This document shows, piece after piece, positions 16,872-25,632 of a DNA stretch of 64,000 nucleotides. Origin of the DNA: Methanolobus vulcani (GTDB lineage: Archaea > Halobacteriota > Methanosarcinia > Methanosarcinales > Methanosarcinaceae); NCBI RefSeq assembly GCF_900100715.1, contig NZ_FNCA01000002.1, positions 372,001 through 436,000 on the forward strand, in the 5' to 3' direction. The translations under genes and the position numbers were made by a program. Numbering within the stretch: position 1 is the first letter of the stretch; every line of letters begins with the position of its first letter. The notes under the pieces were generated by a model, which was given only the letters and a program-made list of their open reading frames with translations, was not told the origin of the DNA and made no database searches.

Positions 16872-18527
16872 GTGAGCTATGAGAAAGCATTCAAGAATCT
16901 TGGCATGGAGCCCAAGGTCTATCTCAAGAAATTTGCTTTACCTATCGTAGCTTTTGGATTTTTATTCTCAATCCTTCTTCTTGCATTACTTCCAACGATG
17001 TTTGTGGGAACTGCTAAGTATATCCCTTACTTGATACCTATTATTTGTATAGTATTTGCTTTCTCTTATCCTCTTTCGATCCTGTCTGCCAAAGCTTCCA
17101 GAATTGACAACAATATGCACTATTATATTACTCAGATGGGTTCTATTGCAACAGCAGAAACTCCCAGGATAGATATTGTACGTATTGTCTCAGAAAATGA
17201 GGATTATCAGGAGCTTGCAGAGGAAACAAAGAAAATATATGATCTTGTGACCGTGTGGCACTTAAGTCTGGCAGATGCATGTCGTTTCATTTCCAAAAGG
17301 ACTCCTTCTATTATATTTGAGGATTTTCTGGATAGGTTTGCACATGCTCTCCAGTCTGGAGAAGATGTAAAGACTTTCCTTTTCGCAGAACAGAACGTTG
17401 TAATGAACGAGTATGAGGCTATGTACAACGGTGCACTCTATGTTGTTGAGATTATCAAGGAACTTTTTGTTTCCCTTGTAATGTCACTGATCTTCATGGC
17501 TTCATTTGCTGTAATTATGCCTGTGATAACTGGTATGAATGCGGAACTACTCATGGGTATAGTGGTAGTCATTTTCCTTGTCACTGATCTTGTAATGGTA
17601 ATGTTCACAAAGAGCAAGATACCCAAAGACCCTGCGTGGAGTCAGTCTTCCAATATGACTGAGAACAAACTGAAACTATATCGTTCAATACCAGTATCAA
17701 TTGCAGGATGCATTGTAGTTCTAATTGCTGTGGTACTCTACGGTAAAATTCAGACAAGTATTGCAGTTGCCATGGTACTAACTCCGCTGGTTTACACAGG
17801 TCATGTTTCAAGAAACATTGAGAAAAGCATCAGGAGAAAAGACGAAAATTTCCCTGCTTTTATCCGTTCCCTGGGAAGTTCTGCAGGTGCCAGAGGTGGT
17901 GTCATTGATGAGGCTCTGAAAGCTCTGAGAGCACACGATTTCGGACCGCTGACAACCGATGTGAACAATCTTTACAAAATGCTTGTGACCAGGATCAACA
18001 AGTTCAATTCCTGGGAATATTTTGCTTCAAATACCGGAAGCAATCTTATCCAGCGTTTTTCCGGGATGTTCGTTCAATCTACCAATCTGGGTGGTCAGCC
18101 AGAGGTCATAGGCGACATTATTGCTACAAATTTCCACAGGATAGTAACTCTCCGAAAGAAAAGGTCGCAGTCTGCCGGAAGTCTTGTGGGTGTATTATAT
18201 GGTCTGACAGGTGGTATCGGTTTTACAATGTATATTTCCCTTGGTGTAGTCGGACTGATGCAGGATATGTTCTCAGCTGTGGAAATGCCTGCAGGTATGT
18301 CGATGGGGATGGTTCTCTATACTAATATTGGAAGCCTAACCACTCTTTCAAACATGGTTCTGGCAATCATGATCGGTCATTCATTGATGTCCGCTATCCT
18401 AATCCGTATTGTAGATGGCGGTCATATGTTCAGTGCTACAATTGATTTTGTGATCATGGTATGGATATCCGGTGCAAGTGCTGTGGTTACCATGGCGGCA
18501 GTGTCATCACTACTGGGTATTTCCTGA
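16872..18527 (+). CDS. arlJ: Archaellum membrane platform protein ArlJ (FlaJ)
   Basis: A 551-aa polytopic membrane protein of the GspF/TadC family that anchors ArlI and the growing filament in the membrane. Hydrophobic segments lie near residues 20-45, 50-75, 195-240, 270-310 and in the last 130 residues. Basic cytoplasmic loops lie between them (RNIEKSIRRKDENFPAF, FHRIVTLRKKRSQ). The start is GTG 16872 (GTG AGC TAT GAG) with GAGGTG six bases upstream, directly after arlI. It is the last gene of the operon. No archaellin or ArlK peptidase gene follows; the next gene converges. Confidence 0.93.
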   Translation: MSYEKAFKNLGMEPKVYLKKFALPIVAFGFLFSILLLALLPTMFVGTAKYIPYLIPIICIVFAFSYPLSILSAKASRIDNNMHYYITQMGSIATAETPRIDIVRIVSENEDYQELAEETKKIYDLVTVWHLSLADACRFISKRTPSIIFEDFLDRFAHALQSGEDVKTFLFAEQNVVMNEYEAMYNGALYVVEIIKELFVSLVMSLIFMASFAVIMPVITGMNAELLMGIVVVIFLVTDLVMVMFTKSKIPKDPAWSQSSNMTENKLKLYRSIPVSIAGCIVVLIAVVLYGKIQTSIAVAMVLTPLVYTGHVSRNIEKSIRRKDENFPAFIRSLGSSAGARGGVIDEALKALRAHDFGPLTTDVNNLYKMLVTRINKFNSWEYFASNTGSNLIQRFSGMFVQSTNLGGQPEVIGDIIATNFHRIVTLRKKRSQSAGSLVGVLYGLTGGIGFTMYISLGVVGLMQDMFSAVEMPAGMSMGMVLYTNIGSLTTLSNMVLAIMIGHSLMSAILIRIVDGGHMFSATIDFVIMVWISGASAVVTMAAVSSLLGIS

Positions 18528-18582
18528 AACAGGATATAAAAAAGCATGGAAAATAAGACAAATGACAAACAATGTCAGAGTC

Positions 18583-19581
18583 CTATTTTACTCTTGTTTT
18601 GATGTGATTTGCTAAGAACTCGCCAACTTCAGATGTACTGCTCTTTCCACCAAGATCGGGAGTGCAAACCCCTAGATTAAGGGATGTATCAATTGCTTCT
18701 TCCAGAATTGCTGCTTCTGCCATATCTCCGTGCCATTCAAGAAGCATTTTGAGACTGAGGACTGCAGCAAGAGGGTTAGCAATGTTTCTTCCTGCAATGT
18801 CCGGTGCGCTTCCATGAACCGGCTCAAAGAATGCATATTTCTCACCGATATTGGCACTTGGAAGCAGGCCAAGTCCGCCTACAAGTGCACCTGACATATC
18901 ACTGAGAATATCTCCGAACAGATTTGTGGTAACGATCACATCATAGTTCCAGGGATTTCTTATCAGGTTATATGCGAAGGAATCCACCAATTCATCACTA
19001 TGGTTAACTTCTGCATCCGTTGCAGACTGGCGACAAACATCAAGGAACAATTTGTCAGATTTCATAACATTGGACTTGTGGACAATTGTCAGTTTGTTGG
19101 TCCTGCTCCCGGCAAGTTTGCTTGCATAATCTGCAATTCTCTTTGACCCTTTTCTTGTGATCACTCTTTTTGTGGTGGAAACATCTTCACCGATCTCTTC
19201 GATTCCGGAATATAGTCCTTCTGTATTTTCTCTCACTATTATGTAATTGAAATCGGTCCTGTCATAAATTCCCTTTACTGAAGGGAGAGGGCGTATTGGC
19301 CGGACATTTGCATACATATCAAGTTCTTTGCGAATTGTCAGGAGAACGCTTTTGTAATTGGGGTCAGGGGGTGTTGTCACTGCACCAAAAAGGACACAAT
19401 CACATTTCTTCAGTGTATCTATATCCTCATCTGTAATGGCGGCACCTGTGCGTTCCCACCTGCCATACCCGAGTTCAAGAGGAACTTTTTCCACGTCAAG
19501 TCCGAATGCGTCAAAAACTTCAATGGCTGCCGGAATTACTTCTTTCCCAACTCCGTCACCTTCTATAACTGCAAGTTTCAT
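18583..19581 (-). CDS. leuB: 3-isopropylmalate / homoisocitrate-type dehydrogenase
   Basis: A 332-aa beta-decarboxylating NAD(P)-dependent dehydrogenase. It has the N-terminal VIEGDGVGKEV, the substrate loop RENTEGLYSG, HKSNVMK, and the cofactor region FEPVHGSAPDIAGRNIANP. In leucine synthesis the enzyme oxidises 3-isopropylmalate. In methanogens a close paralogue (AksF) works on homoisocitrates for the 2-oxosuberate part of coenzyme B. The pairing with a YLRT-type small dehydratase subunit keeps both options open. It is the last gene of a three-gene minus-strand operon. Confidence 0.85.
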   Translation of the reverse strand: MKLAVIEGDGVGKEVIPAAIEVFDAFGLDVEKVPLELGYGRWERTGAAITDEDIDTLKKCDCVLFGAVTTPPDPNYKSVLLTIRKELDMYANVRPIRPLPSVKGIYDRTDFNYIIVRENTEGLYSGIEEIGEDVSTTKRVITRKGSKRIADYASKLAGSRTNKLTIVHKSNVMKSDKLFLDVCRQSATDAEVNHSDELVDSFAYNLIRNPWNYDVIVTTNLFGDILSDMSGALVGGLGLLPSANIGEKYAFFEPVHGSAPDIAGRNIANPLAAVLSLKMLLEWHGDMAEAAILEEAIDTSLNLGVCTPDLGGKSSTSEVGEFLANHIKTRVK

Positions 19582-19614
19582 GTCAATTCCCTGATCATCT
19601 TATAATGTCTGTAA

Positions 19615-20475
19615 TTATAAATTGTCCTTCTTAGCTGAAAGCCTTAGCTCTTGAACAAGATTCCTGATTGCCATGGTCACATCGAATTCCGATGCTCCCC
19701 AATGTACAACTGCTCCTCTTATGCCGGCAATCGTAACAATTCCGGAATTCTCAGCACGGCAGCATCTTGTAATGAATACTTTGCTGGGCTTGAATATGTC
19801 TGATTTGAAGGGACATATATTAATAAATGAATACTCTATTCCCGGGAATCTTGACTCAAAAAGACTCTTTGATATCTCACAACCTACAAGCAGAGCTCCA
19901 TCTTCTTCAATAACGTCACAATCCAGACATTTGCCCTTAAGTCCGGACGATGAACATGGGAAAACTGTATTCTCTCCTTCAAATTGTCTCAGATCAGTAA
20001 GGTTCTCTGAGAATCTGATGGATAAATCTCCCCATACTCCACTCTGCTCTATCCTGCGGACAACACTTGCAAGCCATGAAGGCTCAGGAGGAAAAACATC
20101 CACTATCTCAATTTCAATTATCTCTGAAGGGTCTGGCTTGTGCACGAATGTCAGGTGTTTGTCTATGCCTGTGAATATTACAGTGTTGACTTTACCTTTA
20201 CATATTTCAGTCGCTGTGTCTATGAGAAGCGCTCTGTCTTTGATATTTAGCTCCTTTTCATAGTGGACAATCTCCTCACCTGAAGCAAGTTCCTTAAGAC
20301 TGGTGGCATCCCTGAGAAGTCCTTCTCCCTGATGTTCCACCTCAAAGAGAGAATAGTTTCCGTTTTCACAGTTTTCTACTATCAGGTACTTGGTGAGAAA
20401 GTAGATCCGCCTGTCTTCGCCGTCAGGTATTTCTTTGCTGTGCCCAACGTATTTGTATTCATCCGGAAATATCAT
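19615..20475 (-). CDS. Unknown protein in the leuD-leuB operon, 286 aa
   Basis: I cannot assign a family function. The protein is soluble with mixed alpha/beta character and several Cys near the C-terminal half (VFPCSSSGLKGKCLDCDV, INICPF, TRCCRAEN). That spacing could bind a metal or cluster. It starts 8 bases after the stop of the leuD-like gene, with AAGGT upstream of the ATG at 20475, and ends 33 bases before leuB. Its place between two enzymes of the same pathway suggests a role in leucine or coenzyme B precursor synthesis, or in regulating it. Confidence 0.7.
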   Translation of the reverse strand: MIFPDEYKYVGHSKEIPDGEDRRIYFLTKYLIVENCENGNYSLFEVEHQGEGLLRDATSLKELASGEEIVHYEKELNIKDRALLIDTATEICKGKVNTVIFTGIDKHLTFVHKPDPSEIIEIEIVDVFPPEPSWLASVVRRIEQSGVWGDLSIRFSENLTDLRQFEGENTVFPCSSSGLKGKCLDCDVIEEDGALLVGCEISKSLFESRFPGIEYSFINICPFKSDIFKPSKVFITRCCRAENSGIVTIAGIRGAVVHWGASEFDVTMAIRNLVQELRLSAKKDNL

Positions 20476-20483
20476 TTGATACC

Positions 20484-20972
20484 TTAATGTTTGGCTTTCT
20501 GTGCTTTTCTGTGTGCCACAAGGCCACCATCAGTAAGTATCTCAAGCAGGAAGTCAGGAAGCTTGTTACCTTGGAATACTTTTCCATTGACCTGCACAGT
20601 TCCCTGAAGCAGATCGATCTCAACTTCGTCGCCTTCATTGCACTCAACATCAACCTCCATTAGTGGAAGTCCTACATTAATCGCATTCCTGAAAAAGATC
20701 CTTCCAAATGATCTGGCAACTACGCAGCCTATGCCAGCATATTTGAGTGCAAGTGCAGCCTGTTCCCTGGATGATCCGCAACCAAAGTTGTCAGCGGCAA
20801 CAATGATATCGCCTTTCTGCACTTTCTTTGAAAACTCAGGAGCGATTCCTTCCATGGCATGATCTGCAAAGACCTGCATGTCTTTTGTGCGCAGGTATTT
20901 TCCGGGAATTATTACATCTGTATCGATATCGCTACCGAATATCCATGCTTTTCCCTTGATTATATTGTCCAA
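20484..20972 (-). CDS. leuD: 3-isopropylmalate dehydratase / homoaconitase small subunit
   Basis: A 162-aa swivel-domain subunit of the aconitase family. Key blocks are [36 protein letters not shown] and [11 protein letters not shown]. It pairs with a large [4Fe-4S] subunit, which is not in this window. The YLRT tetrapeptide in the substrate loop (about residues 27-30) is the form reported for the methanogen homoaconitase small subunit, so an AksE/HacB role is as likely as LeuD. The start is TTG at 20972, preceded by AAGGTGAT on the minus strand. It is the first gene of the operon. Confidence 0.85.
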   Translation of the reverse strand: MDNIIKGKAWIFGSDIDTDVIIPGKYLRTKDMQVFADHAMEGIAPEFSKKVQKGDIIVAADNFGCGSSREQAALALKYAGIGCVVARSFGRIFFRNAINVGLPLMEVDVECNEGDEVEIDLLQGTVQVNGKVFQGNKLPDFLLEILTDGGLVAHRKAQKAKH

Positions 20973-21065
20973 TATATCACCTTATGGCTAGCTTCTGCAT
21001 GATATTATTTGTAAGTGTCGGGAATGAAACAAAAAAGTAAAAAAAGAGATGAGAATGGGAATAGA

Positions 21066-23537
21066 TTAAATTTCTAATGTGTTCCCATTCATAACGTCTG
21101 TTTCACTGACACTAACCTGCTGTGTAGTGTTTCCATAACTTATCACATATGATCCGGTTGGCATGGTGTCAAACTGTGTTCCTCCTTCAACTGGTCCTGT
21201 TGTTGAATAAGGGACTGTGAATGAGTAAGTTCCGTCTGATCCTGCAGTTGTGGTTTGTGTGTATGTGAATGTCCTCATCTGGTTGGTTTGTATGGTGTTA
21301 GTAATAGTCACAGTTTCATTGGCCGGAGCTGTTCCTGTGATTGTAGCACCTTTCACGTATTCGAAGATTTTGACAAAACCTGTTGTAGTATCAGTAGGGA
21401 TATTCTCTCCCGTCCACATATTATAGACATTCTTATAGAGCTGTTCAAGGTTCACATAAGGTTCGTTACCTGGGTTGTATGCCTGAGATTCATGTACCAT
21501 ACGATAATGTATCAGTCCATTTCCATCAAGCAGATGAAGTCTCATTTCCATACTGTTCAAATACTTCATGCTTGGCACAGTAACAAGTCCTTGGTCTGAA
21601 TTAACTTGTGAGTAATAGCCATCCTGGTCTCCATCCCATGCAGCCATTGCGCCGAATATGGTATAAGCCATTCTTCCATTGCTGACCATGTATCGACTTC
21701 CAAGAACATCGGCAATTGAATTTGCCTCCTCTTCGGATTGCGATGTGAAGTATGAAGCTGCACCCGGTACATCACCACCGCCTATTCCTGATTGGAACGG
21801 ATTGGCATTTGGTATACGGTGTCCTATGTATGTAATCCAGTGTCCGTAGTCCCACCAGGACATTACCCCGTAAGCGGTTGAAGGGTATTGGAATGTTTCT
21901 CCATCTGCCGGAACAGGATAGATCCCAGTGAAGTTAACACCTGTGTCCGGTGTGTTATAGCGCATCCATGTAAGAGATTCTATCCATGCAGGTGCAGGTC
22001 CTCCCACTCCTGTATTTTGGGATAAAGATGTTTCCAGGGGTCCGACAGGATATATCAGGATAATGAATACCACTAGTATGGAAATGGCATGGGTTGCTTT
22101 GATATTCTTAAAGTCAAAGTCCTTGCCTTTTTCTTTTGCTTCTCTGTATTTTTCGGATAACTCTTTCCAGCCCACGGCATCCAGTACTTTAAATGCAAGG
22201 TAGGCAGACAGTAAAGCGGCATTGACTGTAAAATAATATGCAAAACGATTCTGCTGATACAGTGCCCAGACCATCATCAATGTCCAGACGACCATCCATA
22301 TCTCTTCTTGCTTATGTTCACGATATGTCTGGTATAGTAGCACAGGAATGGCGAGGAATGTAATGTACCCCTCTATTCCAAAATTATCATAAAGTGGGGA
22401 TAATGAAAATAGTCCTGTGGTTCTGTCAACAAAGAAAGGATAGGCTTCAGCAATTGTAAGTCCTCCTCCTGAGCGCATGAAATAACTGAACACAGTACTT
22501 ATGATGACATATACACTGGGAATGAACATCTTAGAGATTACCAGCACAACTCCAAACAGTACAATAGGAGCTAAAATGTAGTACTTTTTCTCTATTTTAC
22601 GCTGATTCATTATGCCGGATACAAGGCTAAAAACTATGAATCCTATAATTCCTGCCGGCAACCCTATCATGTATTGGCGTAAAGTCCCTCCAAGATCAGG
22701 GAGTGGCAAAACAAAAAGCCATGCGATAAAAAAGCTAAGCGAACCTATGATCGCAAGATACTCTGGATTTTCATTTCGCATGTGGTCAATAACATGTTGT
22801 ATGGTAATGTAAACTCCAATGATCAGTGCGAAAAAAAGTGCCCCTTTCCATGCAAGGATATATAATCCCATAGATATTCCCGTAAGGACAATATATTTTA
22901 TGGAAGGTTTCAGTTTATTGAAGTCCTTTGAGGTTATATCTTTAAAATATACCGGATGTTCTCTCATAGCCTTTAAGGACATTATCAGGAACATTGCTGT
23001 CACTGTGCTCATAAGAGTTTCAGCTACATGATGGTCAGTAAAACCTAACAAGGAGCGGTGAAGGAATGCTCCTGGGAGTATAGCTACTAAAAATGCAGAT
23101 AACAGTCCTACATTCCTGTTGAATACCCATTTTCCTACATAATAGGTAGGGATAACTACAAGGGTTCCAAGAATTGCCGGGAAATATGCTCCGATAACTT
23201 CCATTTGATGTGTGGTGGGATTGCCAAGCGTTAGTATGTATATAAGACTTGCAAGTACCCAATCAAATAATGGGGCAAAGACCATTTTCTGACCTGTCGG
23301 AAACAGCGTAAATGCATCAAACCATAAGGTGTGCGGATAATTGTGCAATATCGCAGTTACAACTCTCATGTGGTACCATGGATCATTCCCTCCGAATCTT
23401 ACAAAATTATCTGAAAGAATTACCGTTGCTTTGGACCCGGTTCTTATATAAAACGATACCATTAAGGATAATATTATTCCAAGTAAATAGGGTAAACCAT
23501 TTTTTATCTTGTTTTGTTTTGTTTTTTCATCTTCCAT
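21066..23537 (-). CDS. aglB: Dolichyl-phosphooligosaccharide-protein oligosaccharyltransferase AglB (STT3 family)
   Basis: Transfers lipid-linked glycan to Asn of N-glycosylation sequons on the outer face of the membrane. The 823-aa protein has about 13 hydrophobic segments in the first 480 residues. The first external loop has GGNDPWYHMR (metal/catalytic Asp) and FTDHHVAE follows. The soluble domain carries the hallmark WWDYG (561-565). The last about 90 residues form a beta-rich, Thr-rich extension (FVKIFEYVKGATITGTAPAN) like a carboxypeptidase-regulatory domain. I start at the ATG at 23537, preceded by GAGGGG, instead of the longer frame at 23561. It heads the glycan region and uses its product. 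Confidence 0.95.
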   Translation of the reverse strand: MEDEKTKQNKIKNGLPYLLGIILSLMVSFYIRTGSKATVILSDNFVRFGGNDPWYHMRVVTAILHNYPHTLWFDAFTLFPTGQKMVFAPLFDWVLASLIYILTLGNPTTHQMEVIGAYFPAILGTLVVIPTYYVGKWVFNRNVGLLSAFLVAILPGAFLHRSLLGFTDHHVAETLMSTVTAMFLIMSLKAMREHPVYFKDITSKDFNKLKPSIKYIVLTGISMGLYILAWKGALFFALIIGVYITIQHVIDHMRNENPEYLAIIGSLSFFIAWLFVLPLPDLGGTLRQYMIGLPAGIIGFIVFSLVSGIMNQRKIEKKYYILAPIVLFGVVLVISKMFIPSVYVIISTVFSYFMRSGGGLTIAEAYPFFVDRTTGLFSLSPLYDNFGIEGYITFLAIPVLLYQTYREHKQEEIWMVVWTLMMVWALYQQNRFAYYFTVNAALLSAYLAFKVLDAVGWKELSEKYREAKEKGKDFDFKNIKATHAISILVVFIILIYPVGPLETSLSQNTGVGGPAPAWIESLTWMRYNTPDTGVNFTGIYPVPADGETFQYPSTAYGVMSWWDYGHWITYIGHRIPNANPFQSGIGGGDVPGAASYFTSQSEEEANSIADVLGSRYMVSNGRMAYTIFGAMAAWDGDQDGYYSQVNSDQGLVTVPSMKYLNSMEMRLHLLDGNGLIHYRMVHESQAYNPGNEPYVNLEQLYKNVYNMWTGENIPTDTTTGFVKIFEYVKGATITGTAPANETVTITNTIQTNQMRTFTYTQTTTAGSDGTYSFTVPYSTTGPVEGGTQFDTMPTGSYVISYGNTTQQVSVSETDVMNGNTLEI

Positions 23538-23714
23538 GTTTTCCCCTCTATAAATAAACAATTTGAATAGTAATAAAAGACATTTTATGGATTTTTTGTT
23601 AATAAATTGGTACTATAATTAATATAGCTATTGTTAAAATAATATGACCCTATTATACAAATAGATTTAAGTCTGAATTTGATTACCATAATGTCTGATG
23701 GAGTGTAACATAGA

Positions 23715-25601
23715 TTGTGCGGAATATGTGGATTTGCCGGTTTAGAGGATGAAAGACTTCTGGATGACATGTGTTCTGTTCTTCATCACCGTGGCCCTGA
23801 TGATAGTGGTAAGTTCATCGACAAAGGTGTTGGTCTTGGTCATAGAAGATTAAGTATTATTGATCTTGCCGGTGGCCATCAGCCAGTTCATAATGAAGAT
23901 GGGACAGTGTGGGTTGTTTATAATGGTGAGATCTACAACTTTCTCCAGTTGAAAACCTGTCTTGAATCAAAAGGGCATAGGTTCTATACATCATCTGATA
24001 CAGAGGTTCTTGTACATCTTTATGAGGAATATGGAAATAGAATGGTTCATCATCTAAGAGGGATGTTCTCTTTTGCATTGTGGGACTCGAATAATAAAAA
24101 ATTAGTTCTGGCACGCGATCGTCTGGGGATTAAACCGCTATATTATAGTTATTTAGAAAACAAACTTATTTTTGCTTCTGAAATAAAAGCATTGCTTCGA
24201 TATGATGAAATAATTCCTTCTGTAAATGTTTCGGCTTTACATGATTATCTAACTTTCAGACACAATCTTGCTGATGAAACCATGTTCCAGGGGATATTTA
24301 AGCTACTTCCAGGACATGTATTGACATATTCCGATGGAAAGATTTTCATTGAACAGTACTGGGATATTCCTGCTCCTTCTAATGAAATGATGTCAGAAGG
24401 ATATTATGTTGATAAATTAAAAGACCTGCTTGAAGAGTCGGTCAGGATACGTCTTATGAGTGAAGTACCACTGGGTGTATATCTTTCAGGGGGTATAGAT
24501 TCAGGTATAATCACCGGAATGATGAGTAAAATGGTCGATGACCCGATTGAGACATTTTCTGTAGGTTTCGGCTCAGAGGGTGAGATCGGCGAATTAAGTC
24601 ATGCACAGGAAGCAGCAGATCACTTCAGTACAAATCATCATGAGATTATTGTGGAACAGGGTGCATATAGGAATCATCTGAAAGATGTTATATGGCACAA
24701 TGACGAGCCAGTAGCCGATCCTTCCGCTCTTGCTGTTTTTCTTCTTTCGAAGATGGCCAGCAAGCATGTGACTGTTGTGCTCAATGGAGCAGGAGGGGAT
24801 GAGATATTTGGGGGTTATATCAGCTATAAGGTTGGAAAGCTGAATGAACATTATCAGAGAATAATGCCTGGTCCCATCCGCAGAGGTATTGTGTCACCTG
24901 TTATTAACTCGATCAGTCCTCATCTTCCAAGTAAATTCTATGTTGGTATGAAAAGTGCTTCTCATGAGATAACAGAACATGGGTTCCTATTCTCTAAATC
25001 TGTGTTCAGTGAGGAGGATAAGCATGAGCTTTACACTGACTCATTGAACAACAGGATATCTCATGACTCTTTTGAGAAAGCCACTGATATACTTTTCAAT
25101 AATTCAACTGCAAATTTCGGTAATAAACAGAAAAGCCTTTTGTCTAAGATGATGTATGCCGATACCCGTGCTTATCTGGTGGATCATATACTGCTTGAAA
25201 CTGATAAGTTGACAATGTCCAGTTCAATAGAAGCCAGAGTTCCTATCATTGATCATAATGTAGTGGAATTTGCATACAGTATTCCGGATGATTTGAAATT
25301 GAAGGGTATGACTGAAAAATATATTCTCAAGAAAGTCGGTGCAGATATATTGCCAAAAGCAACTCAACAAAGAAAAAAGCGTCCTTTCAGAATACCTATT
25401 GATACATGGTTTAAAGGGGAGCTGATGGAAATGGCAGAACAGGCTTTGGATGATTCTGTTATTGTGAAAGAGGGGTATTTCAGACCAGATGCCTTAAAGG
25501 ATATTATCAAACGTCACAACAATTCAGAATTGCTTTATAATCATAAGCTCTATGCGTTACTTGTTTTTGAGATGTGGGCTAATCGATTTATACCATATTG
25601 A
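23715..25601 (+). CDS. asnB: Asparagine synthase (glutamine-hydrolysing)
   Basis: A 628-aa class II amidotransferase. The initiator is followed by the catalytic Cys2 (MCGICGFAG). The glutaminase domain runs to about residue 210. The synthetase domain has the PP-loop SGGIDSG and GAGGDEIFGGY. The start codon is TTG at 23715 with GGAGTG upstream; this start is fixed by the need for Cys at position 2. Such AsnB paralogues are frequent in surface-polysaccharide loci, where they may amidate uronic acids or nonulosonates rather than make free asparagine. It is divergent from aglB and followed by a flippase. Confidence 0.93.
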   Translation: MCGICGFAGLEDERLLDDMCSVLHHRGPDDSGKFIDKGVGLGHRRLSIIDLAGGHQPVHNEDGTVWVVYNGEIYNFLQLKTCLESKGHRFYTSSDTEVLVHLYEEYGNRMVHHLRGMFSFALWDSNNKKLVLARDRLGIKPLYYSYLENKLIFASEIKALLRYDEIIPSVNVSALHDYLTFRHNLADETMFQGIFKLLPGHVLTYSDGKIFIEQYWDIPAPSNEMMSEGYYVDKLKDLLEESVRIRLMSEVPLGVYLSGGIDSGIITGMMSKMVDDPIETFSVGFGSEGEIGELSHAQEAADHFSTNHHEIIVEQGAYRNHLKDVIWHNDEPVADPSALAVFLLSKMASKHVTVVLNGAGGDEIFGGYISYKVGKLNEHYQRIMPGPIRRGIVSPVINSISPHLPSKFYVGMKSASHEITEHGFLFSKSVFSEEDKHELYTDSLNNRISHDSFEKATDILFNNSTANFGNKQKSLLSKMMYADTRAYLVDHILLETDKLTMSSSIEARVPIIDHNVVEFAYSIPDDLKLKGMTEKYILKKVGADILPKATQQRKKRPFRIPIDTWFKGELMEMAEQALDDSVIVKEGYFRPDALKDIIKRHNNSELLYNHKLYALLVFEMWANRFIPY

Positions 25602-25632
25602 CATCAACTTTCTCTTCTAAATAGGGATCACA

